The notes under the pieces were generated by a model that saw only the letters and a program-made list of their open reading frames with translations, did no database searches and was not told the origin of the DNA. A stretch of DNA of 64,000 bases from Cliona cf. orientalis (Eukaryota > Porifera > Demospongiae > Clionaida > Clionaidae), in assembly GCA_963930775.1 (NCBI GenBank), contig OZ005689.1, positions 558,001 through 622,000 on the forward strand. The letters are read 5' to 3'. The translations under genes and the position numbers were made by a program. This document shows positions 1-10,558 of this stretch, piece by piece (within the stretch, counting starts at the first letter, position 1; each line of letters begins with the position of its first letter).

Positions 1-304
1 CTTAAAGTAGCTAGCTATGCCGGTAGCTATATTATAATAGCCAAGGCCAAGGTATAATATACTGGGAAGGTGCAACCACAATTAAAGGATTTTGGCCCAG
101 TGCCCCATATTCTCTACTGCAAAAAAGGAACAATTGTAGTGGCGTAAGCGTTGCATGATAGCTAGCACAAACAAGACCTGCTTTCTTCACCCCAATCCTC
201 TGCAGGATAAACACCCTGCGAATGCACATAGCTACCCGGATCATACAGGAGACTAATTTTATACCCCCAAGCAGTTGTCATGGCGATGGGTACCTCCAAG
301 AAAA

Positions 305-509
305 ATGGCCACACTCTCTAAGTTTAGGGACAGTATAGGACCTGGAGCTGCTATACTGAGTCAGTGGATTGTGGGGGAGAGGGAGGGAGGGAAGAAGACA
401 GCTGCTCCGGCTGTAGAGCTGTCATTCTCATTAGAGACTAACTGCTTTGCAACTGTCTTGCTTAGAGAAATCATGAAACAATAGCTATCCAGATCAGAGT
501 GTACATACT
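305..509 (+). repeat. Dispersed repeat, copy 1, with a coding-like remnant
   Basis: About 200 bp that recurs, diverged, at 27024-27232 in the same orientation. Both copies keep an open stretch reading VELSFSLETN followed by C/S-FAT and LREI. The motif resembles the C-terminus of TruD/PUS7-type pseudouridine synthases (SFSL..YAT..LREI), but the match is short and made from memory. Each copy lies near a kinase-Kelch relic (1186-1460 and 26801-27016), so the two were probably copied together. The repeat relationship is directly visible; the PUS7 suggestion is weak. Confidence 0.5.
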
Positions 510-627
510 CTCTTGCCAGAGCTAGTACAGAACTTGACATTAGAAGAGGTCCGAGTGGAAAAAGGGGATAAGTCACATTTTTATGGTGGCCGAGAGGTTC
601 ACTCCGAGTCCGGGTGATGCACCCCAG

Positions 628-1062
628 GGCCCGGACTCCGCACTCAACAAAACTGGACTCCGGATCCTGGGATCTATGGCTCCGGACTCTGCGATCAGCA
701 ATACCGGAGTCCGGACGAACTTAAAATCCTGGACTCCAGACTCCGGGCTAGGATCAGAGGATAATGGATCACATAATGGGCTTGGCAAAGACTTAGCTTA
801 AGCGTAAATCCTCCTACTGTGGTATCTGCAAGAAAATGGTAGACTACACTGGGAGCGAGCGCCAACTCCAGACTCCGCAATTAGCAATACCGGAGTCTGG
901 ACGAGGTTAAAATACCGGATTCCGGATCCTGCAGTCTTTAAGTCCGGACTCCGGGTGCCACCAATGCGGCAACTTCACACTCCGCAATCAGCAACACCAG
1001 AGTCCGGACGAACTTAAAATACTGGACTCCGGATCTTTAAGTTCGGACTCCGGATCCCAGGA
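628..1062. repeat. Clustered degenerate repeat rich in GGACTCCGG
   Basis: GC-rich block with many copies of the words GGACTCCGG and CCGGAGTC in both orientations. A longer unit (CAATCAGCAA, then ACCGGAGTCCGGACGA, then CTTAAAAT, then a GGACTCCGGATC end) recurs at roughly 690-745, 875-930 and 982-1040. The spacing is uneven, so this is not a clean satellite. No gene was seen in it. Confidence 0.6.
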
Positions 1063-1185
1063 TCATTATATTTTTTTCTGCTTATAGTGTGTTGGCTCAC
1101 TTGTATTGTTGTACACGCTAAGCCAATAGTATCAAAAGATTTAAATATCCATTGTGTGGCTACTCACAAAAATTTTATGCAATTT

Positions 1186-1460
1186 TATGGAAAAGTGTGT
1201 AGAGCAAAATGTGACAACCTCCTCTGTGCTGCTAAACTCATACATGAAACTCTCTTTGATCCAACCGCACATGCAGTAGCTAATAGCACCTCAGAGAGAG
1301 CACAGGCTATCAATGAGGAGGTTTGAGAAAGAGTGTGAGTTCTTGAGCACCGTGAGACACCCAAATATTATCCAATGTCTGGGCATTTGTCGAGATCCTG
1401 ACACTGGCCTCCCAGCACTTCTAATGGAGCTGATGGATGATAGCCTGACCCACTTTCTGG
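1186..1460 (+). pseudogene. 5' kinase-domain relic of a kinase-Kelch gene
   Basis: Matches the N-lobe of the intact kinase-Kelch proteins in this window: YGKVCRAKCDNLLCAAKLIH, then a second frame beginning MRRFEKECEFLSTVRHPNII and ending at DDSLTHFL. A net insertion of about 4 nt near 1275, compared with the gene at 7197-9449, shifts the frame between the two parts. The homology stops abruptly at 1460, where the intact genes continue with ESSP. There is no start codon and no downstream kinase or Kelch part, so this is a dead fragment. Confidence 0.85.
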
Positions 1461-2752
1461 CATGTCATGTGTGTATTATTTTATTGTACTTGCTGTTCAG
1501 AGTGGGTGTGTGCAATAGCTAATTGAATTATTTGCAGCAACAGCATAGCTAAACGATGGTTCCTTGAGGAGTATAGTAAGAGTACTTGAGATAACTGTTA
1601 ATTAATTGTGCACGGAGGGGTGAGCCTGGTTCCAGGCTAAGGGGCATGTGCTCTAAATAGCTCTTAGTTACTAATGTCACTGTTGCACTATCTCCATAGC
1701 AGACACTCCTTAACTGCATGTACTCAACACTACAAAATTAATATCCAAGCAACATCATAACAAACAAGACTACAATGACATAATGAACACCATTGGTGCC
1801 AAACGCTCGGCGGTAGAGCATCTCCATGATCTGGTGCATGGTTTCCATATACAAACATAATAGGAGGTACCCTAGGAAAATTATTCAATTGTTAATTTGG
1901 AACCATCACCCTGCATATACGGTGTGAAAAGTTTTAGTGTGAATTAAGTGTCTGGCGATTATATTCCCTTGTCATGTGAAGTGATTGTCCAATAAGAAAG
2001 CATGCATGTATTCTGCAAAGCAACAAGGTTTTCCCAAGGGCTTATAAGCCCTTGGTTTTCCCAATCAGGAGTGCAGCAAGCAGTGGCTGCAGCCAGCTGG
2101 CTGTGTGCACACATACATATCAAACCAACCACATCCACACTACAGACCTGGTTACAAACCACACTACAGACTTGGTTTCCACAGGTAAGGAAGTGCTATA
2201 TAAGCTCTTGGCAAATGGAGCTAAATTTAACCTAGTGCTATTAATAGACTAACGCACATACGCTAGGGCTATAACTGAAAAATGGCTGACTTTGGTGTGC
2301 TAAAACGAAGAATAAGCTATAACTCGTGAGAGAAAGCTTTTTAACGAAATCCCTTAGTTGAAAACCTTTGGAGTTCGGCGCAAAATTGGCTGGTACGTTC
2401 AATTTTATTCATAAATACCTTACGCACGCAGTAGAGTGGTAACAGACAGACAGACAGACAGACAAACTGAGTACTGTAACGCTCGTGCGCATGCGCCGAG
2501 CGTTAATAATATTATTATGTAGAATTTACTGCCAATAAAGAATTCAAAATGGATACACATTTTTGTATATACTTTACAAGCATCTTGCATTTGCATTGCT
2601 ATACCTCTACTATCTAGCACAAAAAATGTCAATTCATTGGCATAAACTAAAGTTACATTTGTTATATTATGTACACAATCAAAATTACTAACTATAGAAA
2701 GTTCAAACAGTTTCTCCAATTGCAACTTGATATGTCTCTCAGACTACATTTT
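1461..2752. other. Intergenic; perfect palindrome, GACA repeat and GC hairpin
   Basis: No gene recognised. Contents: a perfect 22-nt palindrome at 2034-2055 centred on GGGCTTATAAGCCC and flanked on both sides by TTTTCCCA-like words; two imperfect direct repeats of ACACTACAGACCTGGTT near 2138-2178; a (GACA)n tract at 2442-2464; and a near-palindrome centred on GCGCATGCGC near 2480-2506. The GACA plus GCATGCG combination recurs near 17975-18015, so it probably marks one repeat family. Confidence 0.5.
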
Positions 2753-4489
2753 CTAGTCAAAGTAATAATCATATATGATGTAGCCATGATGACAGTTGTG
2801 TCGCAGGGATAAGTGTGTGCCTGGTGTGATCGTTCTGGACTCGCCATCAGAAAGAGCATCATCTGGATTGTAGTCACTATCCCATACCTTTATATAGAAT
2901 CTACTCCAAGCATCCGTATTAAAGTAGAGCCATTCGTTCCAGTCTGGATTGTGGTCACCTTCTAAATAACGCGTTGACCTAGTAACTGAGCTTCCGTCAC
3001 GATTGTAAGCAATAACCTTCACATAAGGGTCACTGTCATTCAACCACGGATCCGAGTCTGGTAGGTTTCGTCCATAACGAATTTTGAACCTAAGATTCGC
3101 TCGCCTGATGTCGCAGTTAGGACCATCCCAACCATCCGGACACAGTCGGAAGTCAAAAATCATGTACCCACTGCAGCTAGAACTTGTATCAATGCATTGT
3201 CTTATACTTGAGCGGGTGCCTCGTGAAACGGCCACTGATTCCGAGATAGACATGTGGTCATCAGCATCATAGTCACTGTCCCAAATTCCGATTCGAAAGT
3301 ACCGCCAATCACGTACTCCAAAGTCTAGCCACGTATTCCAGTTGGGGTTAAGTGTGCTTTGGTACGACGTCTCCTTATGAACTTTACTGCCTGCAGAGTC
3401 TACACCGATAACCTTGACATAAGCATCAGGATCACCCTGAAATAGCCACGGATCAGTATCTGGCAAATTCCTTGCATACCGCACATTAACTTTCAATCGA
3501 CCCGATACACCTGGACGGGGACAGCTGTACAAGAGCCTTGTCTGTTGGGTATCTTTAGAGCTGAGCTGGTCTAGTTGCCCCAGTGTAGGTCTGCCCTGGC
3601 TTGCATAAACTGTAGGATTGGATACTTCCATTGTGTTGGCCCCATTTATAGACTGAAACGTTCGTCCATAGTGCATAACAGAGTCATAGTCATACTGAAC
3701 ACCGCGAGAATCAACATCATTTGTTGTACGTTTCATGAAATTACCATTATTTCTGCCATCTCTTACATTACTCCACACAATTCTGACGTATGAGTCACGG
3801 TCTGGTCTGGATTGTTCATGAAAGAAACCAAGAGCATGGCCAACCTCGTGTGGGACAAAGCCATAACATCTTTCCGCTCCAAGATTAATATACTGGCTAC
3901 CTCCAGCATTCATTCCAATGCTGTTAGTGTTACAGCGATTGTTACCACGGTCAACAAAATCAATAAAGTTAGTCTCGGTGGTTCTAGGTATGAAACGCAG
4001 GCACGTGCCATCTTCCCAGCGATCCATAGCATCTCGAATGGTATAAGCTCGACTAGTAGAGATTCCAGTACCATATGAGTAGTACACAGTCGCATCCGGC
4101 CAGAGATCCCTGTTTCTTGCAGCACCTCTTTTTTCACGGGATCCAGAATGAAACTTAAATTGCTTTCCAGTTATGTTCTCAAATTTGACAACATCATAGT
4201 AGTGGCGAATCATCTCCTCAGAGATCTCAAGATCGCCTTCAAACAACTCATGCTCAGTTGAATTTGCAGCTGCATCGGTTAAATTCTCAAACTGATTGGT
4301 ATCGTCGTAGAGGTGGGTCTTCTCCTGGGAGGTATCAATTTCGCCTTCAAACAACGTATCATCATTGGCTGACTTTCCACTTGCAGCATTAGAATTCATT
4401 AGTGGCAAACCACTCGCAGTTTCAATGAGGAGGATGCAAGTGAGCGCACCACTCAGCATCAGGATCCCTTCAGTAATGAAAAGAGACAT
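2753..4489 (-). CDS. Secreted astacin metalloprotease with two C2 domains
   Basis: 578-aa single-exon ORF. Predicted layout: signal peptide (about 1-27); acidic propeptide to about 121; a basic cleavage site REKR at 118-121; astacin catalytic domain (about 122-330); C2 domain 1 (about 335-450); an EGF-like linker CPDGWDGPNC; C2 domain 2 (about 460-578). The zinc-binding motif HEVGHALGFFHE is at 214-225 and the Met-turn MHYG at 272-275. In known astacins the propeptide FxGD motif supplies an Asp that blocks the zinc; here LFEGD lies at 82-86, and a second related copy, LFEGE, at 47-50. Both C2 domains keep Asp-rich loops (NLPDTDPW, WDSDYDADD) suited to calcium binding. It probably cleaves extracellular proteins, with the C2 pair binding membranes or matrix. 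A stand-alone secreted C2 protein of the same type is encoded at 43192-43692. The annotated start is the first Met; M11 is a possible alternative. Confidence 0.9.
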   Translation of the reverse strand: MSLFITEGILMLSGALTCILLIETASGLPLMNSNAASGKSANDDTLFEGEIDTSQEKTHLYDDTNQFENLTDAAANSTEHELFEGDLEISEEMIRHYYDVVKFENITGKQFKFHSGSREKRGAARNRDLWPDATVYYSYGTGISTSRAYTIRDAMDRWEDGTCLRFIPRTTETNFIDFVDRGNNRCNTNSIGMNAGGSQYINLGAERCYGFVPHEVGHALGFFHEQSRPDRDSYVRIVWSNVRDGRNNGNFMKRTTNDVDSRGVQYDYDSVMHYGRTFQSINGANTMEVSNPTVYASQGRPTLGQLDQLSSKDTQQTRLLYSCPRPGVSGRLKVNVRYARNLPDTDPWLFQGDPDAYVKVIGVDSAGSKVHKETSYQSTLNPNWNTWLDFGVRDWRYFRIGIWDSDYDADDHMSISESVAVSRGTRSSIRQCIDTSSSCSGYMIFDFRLCPDGWDGPNCDIRRANLRFKIRYGRNLPDSDPWLNDSDPYVKVIAYNRDGSSVTRSTRYLEGDHNPDWNEWLYFNTDAWSRFYIKVWDSDYNPDDALSDGESRTITPGTHLSLRHNCHHGYIIYDYYFD

Positions 4490-4846
4490 TTTAAAATTAG
4501 GTAACCCAATAATTTCGGGCTAATGCAGCCCAGTAGCAAAAGTGCTGTCATAATACATGCACTGTTATCTATATGGGGATTGGAGACCTATAAATATATT
4601 ATTATATAACTGTCAGGAGACTCAGTGGGAAATGACTTCATCCGAGATATTGTATAGCTAGGTACAGTTGGTCTTGCTAGTACCTTTCCAAGCCATCACA
4701 CCTAACAGTTGCAGAATACGTTGCAGAGTCACCAGAAATCTTCAGGACTTTACATGTGCAGGTTCTGACTGCCTATAGCTACAAAGGGAGCCTAGCTGTC
4801 TTTTATAGGAAATTTGTTCCCTTGTTGTTTGGGAATTTTTTTATCA

Positions 4847-5432
4847 GGGTCAAGATGGTTCCCTACCAACACAGCCTTTCCTCATGAACTCAGTGACCTT
4901 GGTAAGTTTGGTAGTAATTCCTGGTAATCATCATATCTTATCAACATTAATGAGGTATCTTCATGGTCTATGCAAACTCTTCTTCATCAATAACCCTGGT
5001 TGCCGATAATCTACCCCATTAAACCATATAGCTAAGTTTAGGGTCAAGATGGTTCCCTACCCACACAGCCTTTCCTCATGAACTCAGTGACCTTGGTAAG
5101 TTTGGTAGTAATTCCTGGTAATCATCATATCTTATCAACATTAATGAGGTATCTTCATGGTCTATGCAAACTCTTCTTCATCAATAACCCTGGTTGCCGA
5201 TAATCTACCCCATTAAACCATATAGCTAAGTTTAGGGTCAAGATGGGTCCCTACCCACACAGCCTTTCCTCATGAACTCAGTGACCTTGGTTAGTTTGGT
5301 AGTAATTCCTGGTAATCATCATATTATCTTATCAATATTAATGAGGTATCTTCATGGTCTATGCAAACTCTTCCTCATCAATCTTCATTGACCCTGGTTG
5401 CAATAATCTACCCCATTATACCATATTATGTA
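4847..5432. repeat. 194-bp direct tandem repeat, three copies
   Basis: Copies start at 4847, 5041 and 5235 with GGGTCAAGATGG, an exact 194-bp period. The first two are nearly identical; the third carries small indels near 5321 and 5375 and decays after about 5430. Each contains ATCATCATAT and TTCTTCATCAATAA words. No coding potential was recognised. The near-identity of copies 1 and 2 indicates recent duplication or homogenisation. Confidence 0.9.
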
Positions 5433-6477
5433 AGTTTGTGCACCAGCATTGTTCTCAGTAGTCTATAAAAACACTTCCTCTTTCTAAACTTCAATTTTCA
5501 TTGAACTCAGAAATTCAACAAGCTGACCTTCCACTCTGAGACAAGAGGCTAAAAAAACTTCCTCCTCTACACTGCTCACCATTTCCTCATAGCTACAAAC
5601 TTTAATTTTCACTGAACCCATGCAGTGTCAGTTTAGGTATATAAGAGATTATACCTGGAGTATAATAACAAACAAGGAAACGATGATCTAAAACAACATA
5701 ATATTATTATACTAGTTACTGTTGAGTTGGTGATTAGTTTAAATTAGTCAAGAGTATATAATACTGACATAGCAAGACCATTTGGCCATTATGGGAATGA
5801 CATCACTATCTATTACTGCTAATCATTAATCACATGCTATCATTAGCTATAATAATATAATACTAAGATTATAGTTGTCCATGTGTAGCTACAAGCGGGA
5901 GGTGACCTAGCTTTGTCCCCAGGCTCTCTGAACTGCCAACCCTCCCATTTCTCCATCTGTGGGATCAAAGATAAGAAAGCCGTCAGGCCCGTCACCACCC
6001 ACCTGGCTTTGGTCAGACATTGGTACCCGTAGGCATAGTAGTAGTTAGTCTGGCAGGCCAGCCCCTTCTGTGAAGGGGCTGGCCCGCCAGACTAAGTAGC
6101 AGTTTGATAGGTGTAAGGCACGCTGCAAAACTTTCCAATTACTGCGTCATATGACATCATTTCAATTTTGTGGGTGTGTCCTTACATGCCGCATACAAGG
6201 AAATCACCATAATTGACGAAGAACTTACCAATGGGCTAGTTCAGGTTTCTTTAAATGAGATTCCAATTTATTCAAGCTTATTGAGTAGCTATTATGTATT
6301 GTGATAGCTCAAAATATTGGTCCGGTGAGTGCCTGACCTAGTGCCGGATTGCCTGCTATGCCTATGGTACCTTTATACATATCATATAGCTACATGTAGA
6401 TTATTACTAAAAAATTAGTATTAAATTTGGTAGATTGAATTTGGTTGCTCAGGACCCCGCCCTCTCAGTATTTGACT
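5433..6477. other. Intergenic DNA with one strong hairpin
   Basis: No gene recognised. A near-perfect inverted repeat spans 6045-6095: 24-nt arms (TTAGTCTGGCAGGCCAGCCC followed by CTTC) with one mismatch and a 3-nt loop. A related hairpin (TAGTCTCGCGAGCCAGCCCC) lies at 61530-61578, so this is probably a small foldback element. Confidence 0.5.
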
Positions 6478-6790
6478 GTTTTGTGCAATAATTAAATTTT
6501 GCTCTTTCCTTGAGATAGTTTGATCCTTCTCTGCCAATTGACTTTTTTGTGATTGAATAATCTGTTGAAGGCCTGAACTTGCTGACATAGTTGATATCTC
6601 AGTAATCTTAGTTCCTTGTCTTTATCCTGCTCTGCTGTGCTTCTTGCTTCAACCACTCTCACTTCTCACTGTACTGTGGACCTACTTTCAGAGCAGCTAC
6701 TCTTTCACAGAGCTGCTGAGCTGAGGGCTGTTCAACATCCCTATCCTTTAGGCAGTCAAGGGCAATTTCTTTGAGGGGATGGTTTGGATT
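6478..6790 (-). pseudogene. Coiled-coil/kinase-end relic of a kinase-Kelch gene
   Basis: The reverse strand matches the segment of the intact kinase-Kelch genes that runs from the end of the kinase domain (the LKDRDVERPSAQQLC region) through the start of the coiled coil (EKDQTIA). Many substitutions and indels are present and no long frame remains. It lies just downstream of the intact gene at 7197-9449 in the same orientation, so it looks like the remains of a tandem neighbour. Confidence 0.75.
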
Positions 6791-7196
6791 ATTGTGCCTT
6801 CATTTTTGCACTTCGTGTATGAGGGTACATATCTCCTTCCCACACCCACCCCTACAGCTGCGTTATCTTCCACCCCCACTCCCCCCAATTTAGAATCCTA
6901 GATAGATCGAACACTGATGGTGTCCAGTGGAAGGTCACCAGTTTATCTACAAAGTATATAGTAAACGTGGGGGTGGCAGTAAGGGTGGAAGTGATGAAAC
7001 TTCCCTACATCATATTTACGAAGTGAAGAAGTGACAACTTAAATGAAGATTTCAAGTATAGTATTGGATATCTCCTAGTATTAGTTTTTATCAGTATCTT
7101 CAATCTTTATACTTGTATAATACAATGCTATTAATTTTGAATGCTACCTTCCTGAACTTAGTATCATAATTTTGATATCACAAATGAATGTCAATA
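6791..7196. other. Intergenic, no feature seen
   Basis: Short spacer between the relic and the intact kinase-Kelch gene. It contains C-rich stretches near 6835-6895. It presumably includes the 3' flank of the minus-strand gene. Confidence 0.3.
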
Positions 7197-9449
7197 TTAA
7201 AAAAAAGCAAATTCTACTGAATTAATCATGATCTCTCCAATAGTGCATCCTCCTACCACCATCAGTTGGTTATTAGGGAGGACAGCTGCAATACAGTCAT
7301 GTCGTGGTGTCCCCATGTAACTAATGATCTCCCAGGAGTCAGTGGTTAGGCTGTACATGTGAACAGCCGAGGTGGGTTTCTGATCCAAATCCTCTCCACC
7401 GATTGCCAGCAGTTGACCATGAATGGACACACAAGTGGTCTCTGTGACTGGTGGTGCAGCAACTTCCTTCCATACTCTAGCACCTCTGTTCCTGAAACTG
7501 GCTAGAAATAACTTACAGGATTGGAGGAGGGCTTGTAAGGAACATGTGTACATGTTAGACCCCCCCAGGATGTAAACCTGATCACCACAGACTGATGATG
7601 GAGCAAACTTCACTGGTTGAGGTAGATCAGCAGCAGTAGACCACTGGTGAGTTTTAGTGTTCATCACTTCAACTGTTCGTAGCATAGATTCATCATTTTC
7701 CCCTCCTGCTACGATTAGAGCTGCTTCAGTGCACAGTACAATAATCCCACAACGCTTCGTTGGCATGGGTGGGAATTTTACACTCCACCTTCTATCATTG
7801 CCCTCCCCAGTGAGGCTGAATAGCTGATTGGTTAGGGTATGTCCAATATAACTACGACCACCAACAATAGTGAGGAGGTTGTTGATTATCACAGAATGAC
7901 AGCTATAAGTAGGGCTATCTGGAAGTTGATCCCAGCTGGAGGTGCTGATAGTGTAACAAAATGCCTGACGTACTGTTACAACATACAGAGTACTGCTATC
8001 CACAGCTGCACAGTATGATCCACTCATCATATATAATGATTTCTCCCCCTCCCTCCATGTCAGCGTGATGGTGGTTCTCTGCTCTTTGCCACTGGATGAT
8101 GCATCTGTGGCTGGTCTCAGTTGCTCTAGTTCAGCAATTCGTCTCTGAAATTGAGCATTAACACCTTCACTCTCTTCCAGCTGCTGGTTGACATGTCCCA
8201 GCAGTCTCTCTAGTCGATCAATCTCCTCAACTTTCTCCGTCAGTTCTCTCTCCTTTTCTCCTAATTGCTGCTGTATTTGTTCTCTCAGCTGATCTATTGT
8301 TTCATCTTTTTCTTTCAGAATTTGATTATTTTGTGCAATAGATTGCTCTTTCTGTGCGATAATTTGTTCTTTTTCAGCTAAGAGACTTGTTTCTGATTGA
8401 ATAATTTGTCGAAGGCCTTGAACCTCTTGACTATGTTGCTGTCTCAGTGATCTTAGTTCCCTGTCTCTCTCATTACTTCTATCCAGCTCCGCTGTGCTTC
8501 TTGCTTCAATCACCCTCACACTCTCACTGTACTGTAGATCTTCTTTCAGAGCTGCTACGCTTCCACAGAGCTGCTGAGCTGAGGGGCGTTCAACATCCTT
8601 ATCCTTTAGGCAGTCAAGGGCAATTCGTTTGAGGGGATGGTCTGGATCAATTTCACCAATGTGGTTCTGCCGTCGCTCTATTTCTGGTACACACAGTTTC
8701 ACAGCACCTTCAGGATAATGTGGATCATCGAGTGTTACCAGCCGATCTCCAGGTTTAGGAAACTGTCGTATTATAATCTGGACAGCGATGACACCAAATG
8801 AGAAGCAGTCAATCTTCTCTGTGTATACTGGGTTATCTTGAACAGCTTCTGGAGGCATGTAGACATCAGTGCCTGGACACATTGTGAAGGTAGGATTAGT
8901 TGCTCGTGGGTTTTGATCTCCCAGCCGTGCCATTCCAAAGTCGGTCACTTTGGCTCTTACGTTACCAATCAGCAATACATTGTTGCTGGAGAGATCTCTG
9001 TGGACGATGCCATTGGAGTGGAGAAATGAGAGAGCGAGGGTGATGTCATGGGAGATGTTGACTTGGATGTGGTAGGGGATTGGCTGTGGGGAACTTTCCA
9101 GAAAGTGGGTGAGGCTATCGTCCATCAGCTCCATTAGAAGTGCTGGGAGGCCAGTGTCAGGATCGCGATAAATACCCAGATATTGGACAATATTTGGGTG
9201 TCTTATGGTGCTTAAGAACTCACACTCTTGCTCAAACCTCCTCATTGGTAGCCTGTGCTCTCTCTGAGTTGCTATTAGCTGCTGTGCGGTTGGATCAAAG
9301 AGAGTTTCGTGTATGAGTTTAGCAGCACAGAGGAGGTCATCACATTTTGCTCTACACACTTTTCCATATGATCCAATACCGAGGTTTTGATCTTTGAAAA
9401 CAATGATACTTTTGAAGCCAGCCTTCTTCTGCTGCTGTTGTCCATCCAT
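7197..9449 (-). CDS. Kinase - coiled coil - Kelch protein (copy 1)
   Basis: Intronless, 750 aa, no signal peptide or membrane segment. Kinase domain about 20-295: glycine loop GIGSYGKV (24-31), ATP-anchoring Lys44 in CAAKL, catalytic HRDLSSNN (150-157), DFG (170-172) and a PPEA activation-segment end near 199-202. All residues needed for activity are present; the overall look is TKL-like (tyrosine-kinase-like Ser/Thr). A heptad-rich coiled coil follows (about 305-455, EKDETIDQL-type repeats). Kelch blades follow (about 475-750), with GG pairs in TIVGGR, IVAGGE, YILGGS, AIGGED and VVGGCT. It probably phosphorylates partners captured by the Kelch propeller, but the substrate is unknown. It differs from the 45-64 kb copies in its N-terminus (MDGQQQQKK), and no DYRK-derived sequence was seen in its upstream flank. 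Confidence 0.9.
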   Translation of the reverse strand: MDGQQQQKKAGFKSIIVFKDQNLGIGSYGKVCRAKCDDLLCAAKLIHETLFDPTAQQLIATQREHRLPMRRFEQECEFLSTIRHPNIVQYLGIYRDPDTGLPALLMELMDDSLTHFLESSPQPIPYHIQVNISHDITLALSFLHSNGIVHRDLSSNNVLLIGNVRAKVTDFGMARLGDQNPRATNPTFTMCPGTDVYMPPEAVQDNPVYTEKIDCFSFGVIAVQIIIRQFPKPGDRLVTLDDPHYPEGAVKLCVPEIERRQNHIGEIDPDHPLKRIALDCLKDKDVERPSAQQLCGSVAALKEDLQYSESVRVIEARSTAELDRSNERDRELRSLRQQHSQEVQGLRQIIQSETSLLAEKEQIIAQKEQSIAQNNQILKEKDETIDQLREQIQQQLGEKERELTEKVEEIDRLERLLGHVNQQLEESEGVNAQFQRRIAELEQLRPATDASSSGKEQRTTITLTWREGEKSLYMMSGSYCAAVDSSTLYVVTVRQAFCYTISTSSWDQLPDSPTYSCHSVIINNLLTIVGGRSYIGHTLTNQLFSLTGEGNDRRWSVKFPPMPTKRCGIIVLCTEAALIVAGGENDESMLRTVEVMNTKTHQWSTAADLPQPVKFAPSSVCGDQVYILGGSNMYTCSLQALLQSCKLFLASFRNRGARVWKEVAAPPVTETTCVSIHGQLLAIGGEDLDQKPTSAVHMYSLTTDSWEIISYMGTPRHDCIAAVLPNNQLMVVGGCTIGEIMINSVEFAFF

Positions 9450-10558
9450 TTCAACTACTGCAGGTGATACACGGGTATATTGTATACATGTGTATCTTGA
9501 AAATGTGTTACCGTATTTCTAAAACTTCAACCGTTCTAATTATTCGGTACCTTTACCGAAATTAGTCTCTAATTTTCGGCAAAGGTCGTCACACGTATAT
9601 GCTATCAATGAATGCGCACGTCGGCGAAGCTATCAACTACGGTTGCTCCAACTGTATGCACTCTTGAAGATACTGTAGCCAAGTGATCTCATTCAGTTGC
9701 TCATGCAAAATTTTTTGCTATAGCTACAAGAGTCTATGATCTGATCATTGTTAAACTTGTAAGCTGACCCTTCTACTGTAGACTCTCTACTTGTCATCAT
9801 CGCTGGTATATGCTGCTTGCATGTGGTTTTAAAACACCACATTTAGTGATAAAAGGAGCTGCACATGCACCCGCTGCCAGGACAAGAAGCTATTACAGTG
9901 TAATTTGTAGTGGTCTTAAAAACACGTTACAATAATTTATTGATCTTATGGAGCCTTTTCAGAGTATAAATTCAGTTGATACCTTTGAGTGTTTGGAGAA
10001 GAGTACCTCATCATCAGTATCTGAACCTTGATCATAGGACCTTCTTCTAGAAATGGACTTTTCTGTGTCAGATCAAAACTATGCTAGTGAGGCATGAAAC
10101 CACAGATATCATTAACATGAACCTCTTCAGCCATGATAATCAGTACTTGAGTGCAGTTGGGAGGTCAAAGGTAGCTACATTGTACCACTGAAAGCTGGGT
10201 CTTGTCTTAGCCTCCGAGGCTTGTCCCCCAGGCCCTTTTTTGAGGGGGAGGACAAGGTAGGACCTCCCCCGGAAATTTCCTCTGGGGGAGAGAATGTCCT
10301 TAGTATGAATTCTCCCCCCAGAGCAAATATCCTAGTAGATAATCTCCCCCTCTAGGATAAAATCTCCCCTCCCCCACTCACCCCCCTTAGACAATGGTTG
10401 TACTAAGGACTAATCTGAGTAATCTCTCCGTGGTGTCAGCACCCTACATAGGATAGGATCTCCTACTTCTTGTTGAATAAACAGAGTCCATCTTTAGCAT
10501 ACAGAATACATAAAGTAATTATTGTGAACACAATGTGAAGGTCAATCATAGCACATTG
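9450..10558. other. Intergenic, no gene recognised
   Basis: 5' flank of the kinase-Kelch gene followed by about 1 kb without a recognisable coding stretch. A C/G-rich block at about 10200-10390 contains imperfect inverted C-run/G-run segments (CCCCCAGG and GGGGGAGG), suggesting a degraded foldback element. Confidence 0.3.

Noticed and set aside
3084-4078. Several plus-strand open frames
   Set aside because: They lie opposite the astacin gene, whose motifs are unmistakable on the minus strand.
4847-5432. Regular repeats as a possible CRISPR-like array
   Set aside because: The whole 194-bp unit is repeated, with no repeat/spacer alternation, and the context is eukaryotic.
5930-6010. Possible coding scrap (GGDGPDGFLIFD on the minus strand)
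   Set aside because: Open only briefly and not assignable to any family.
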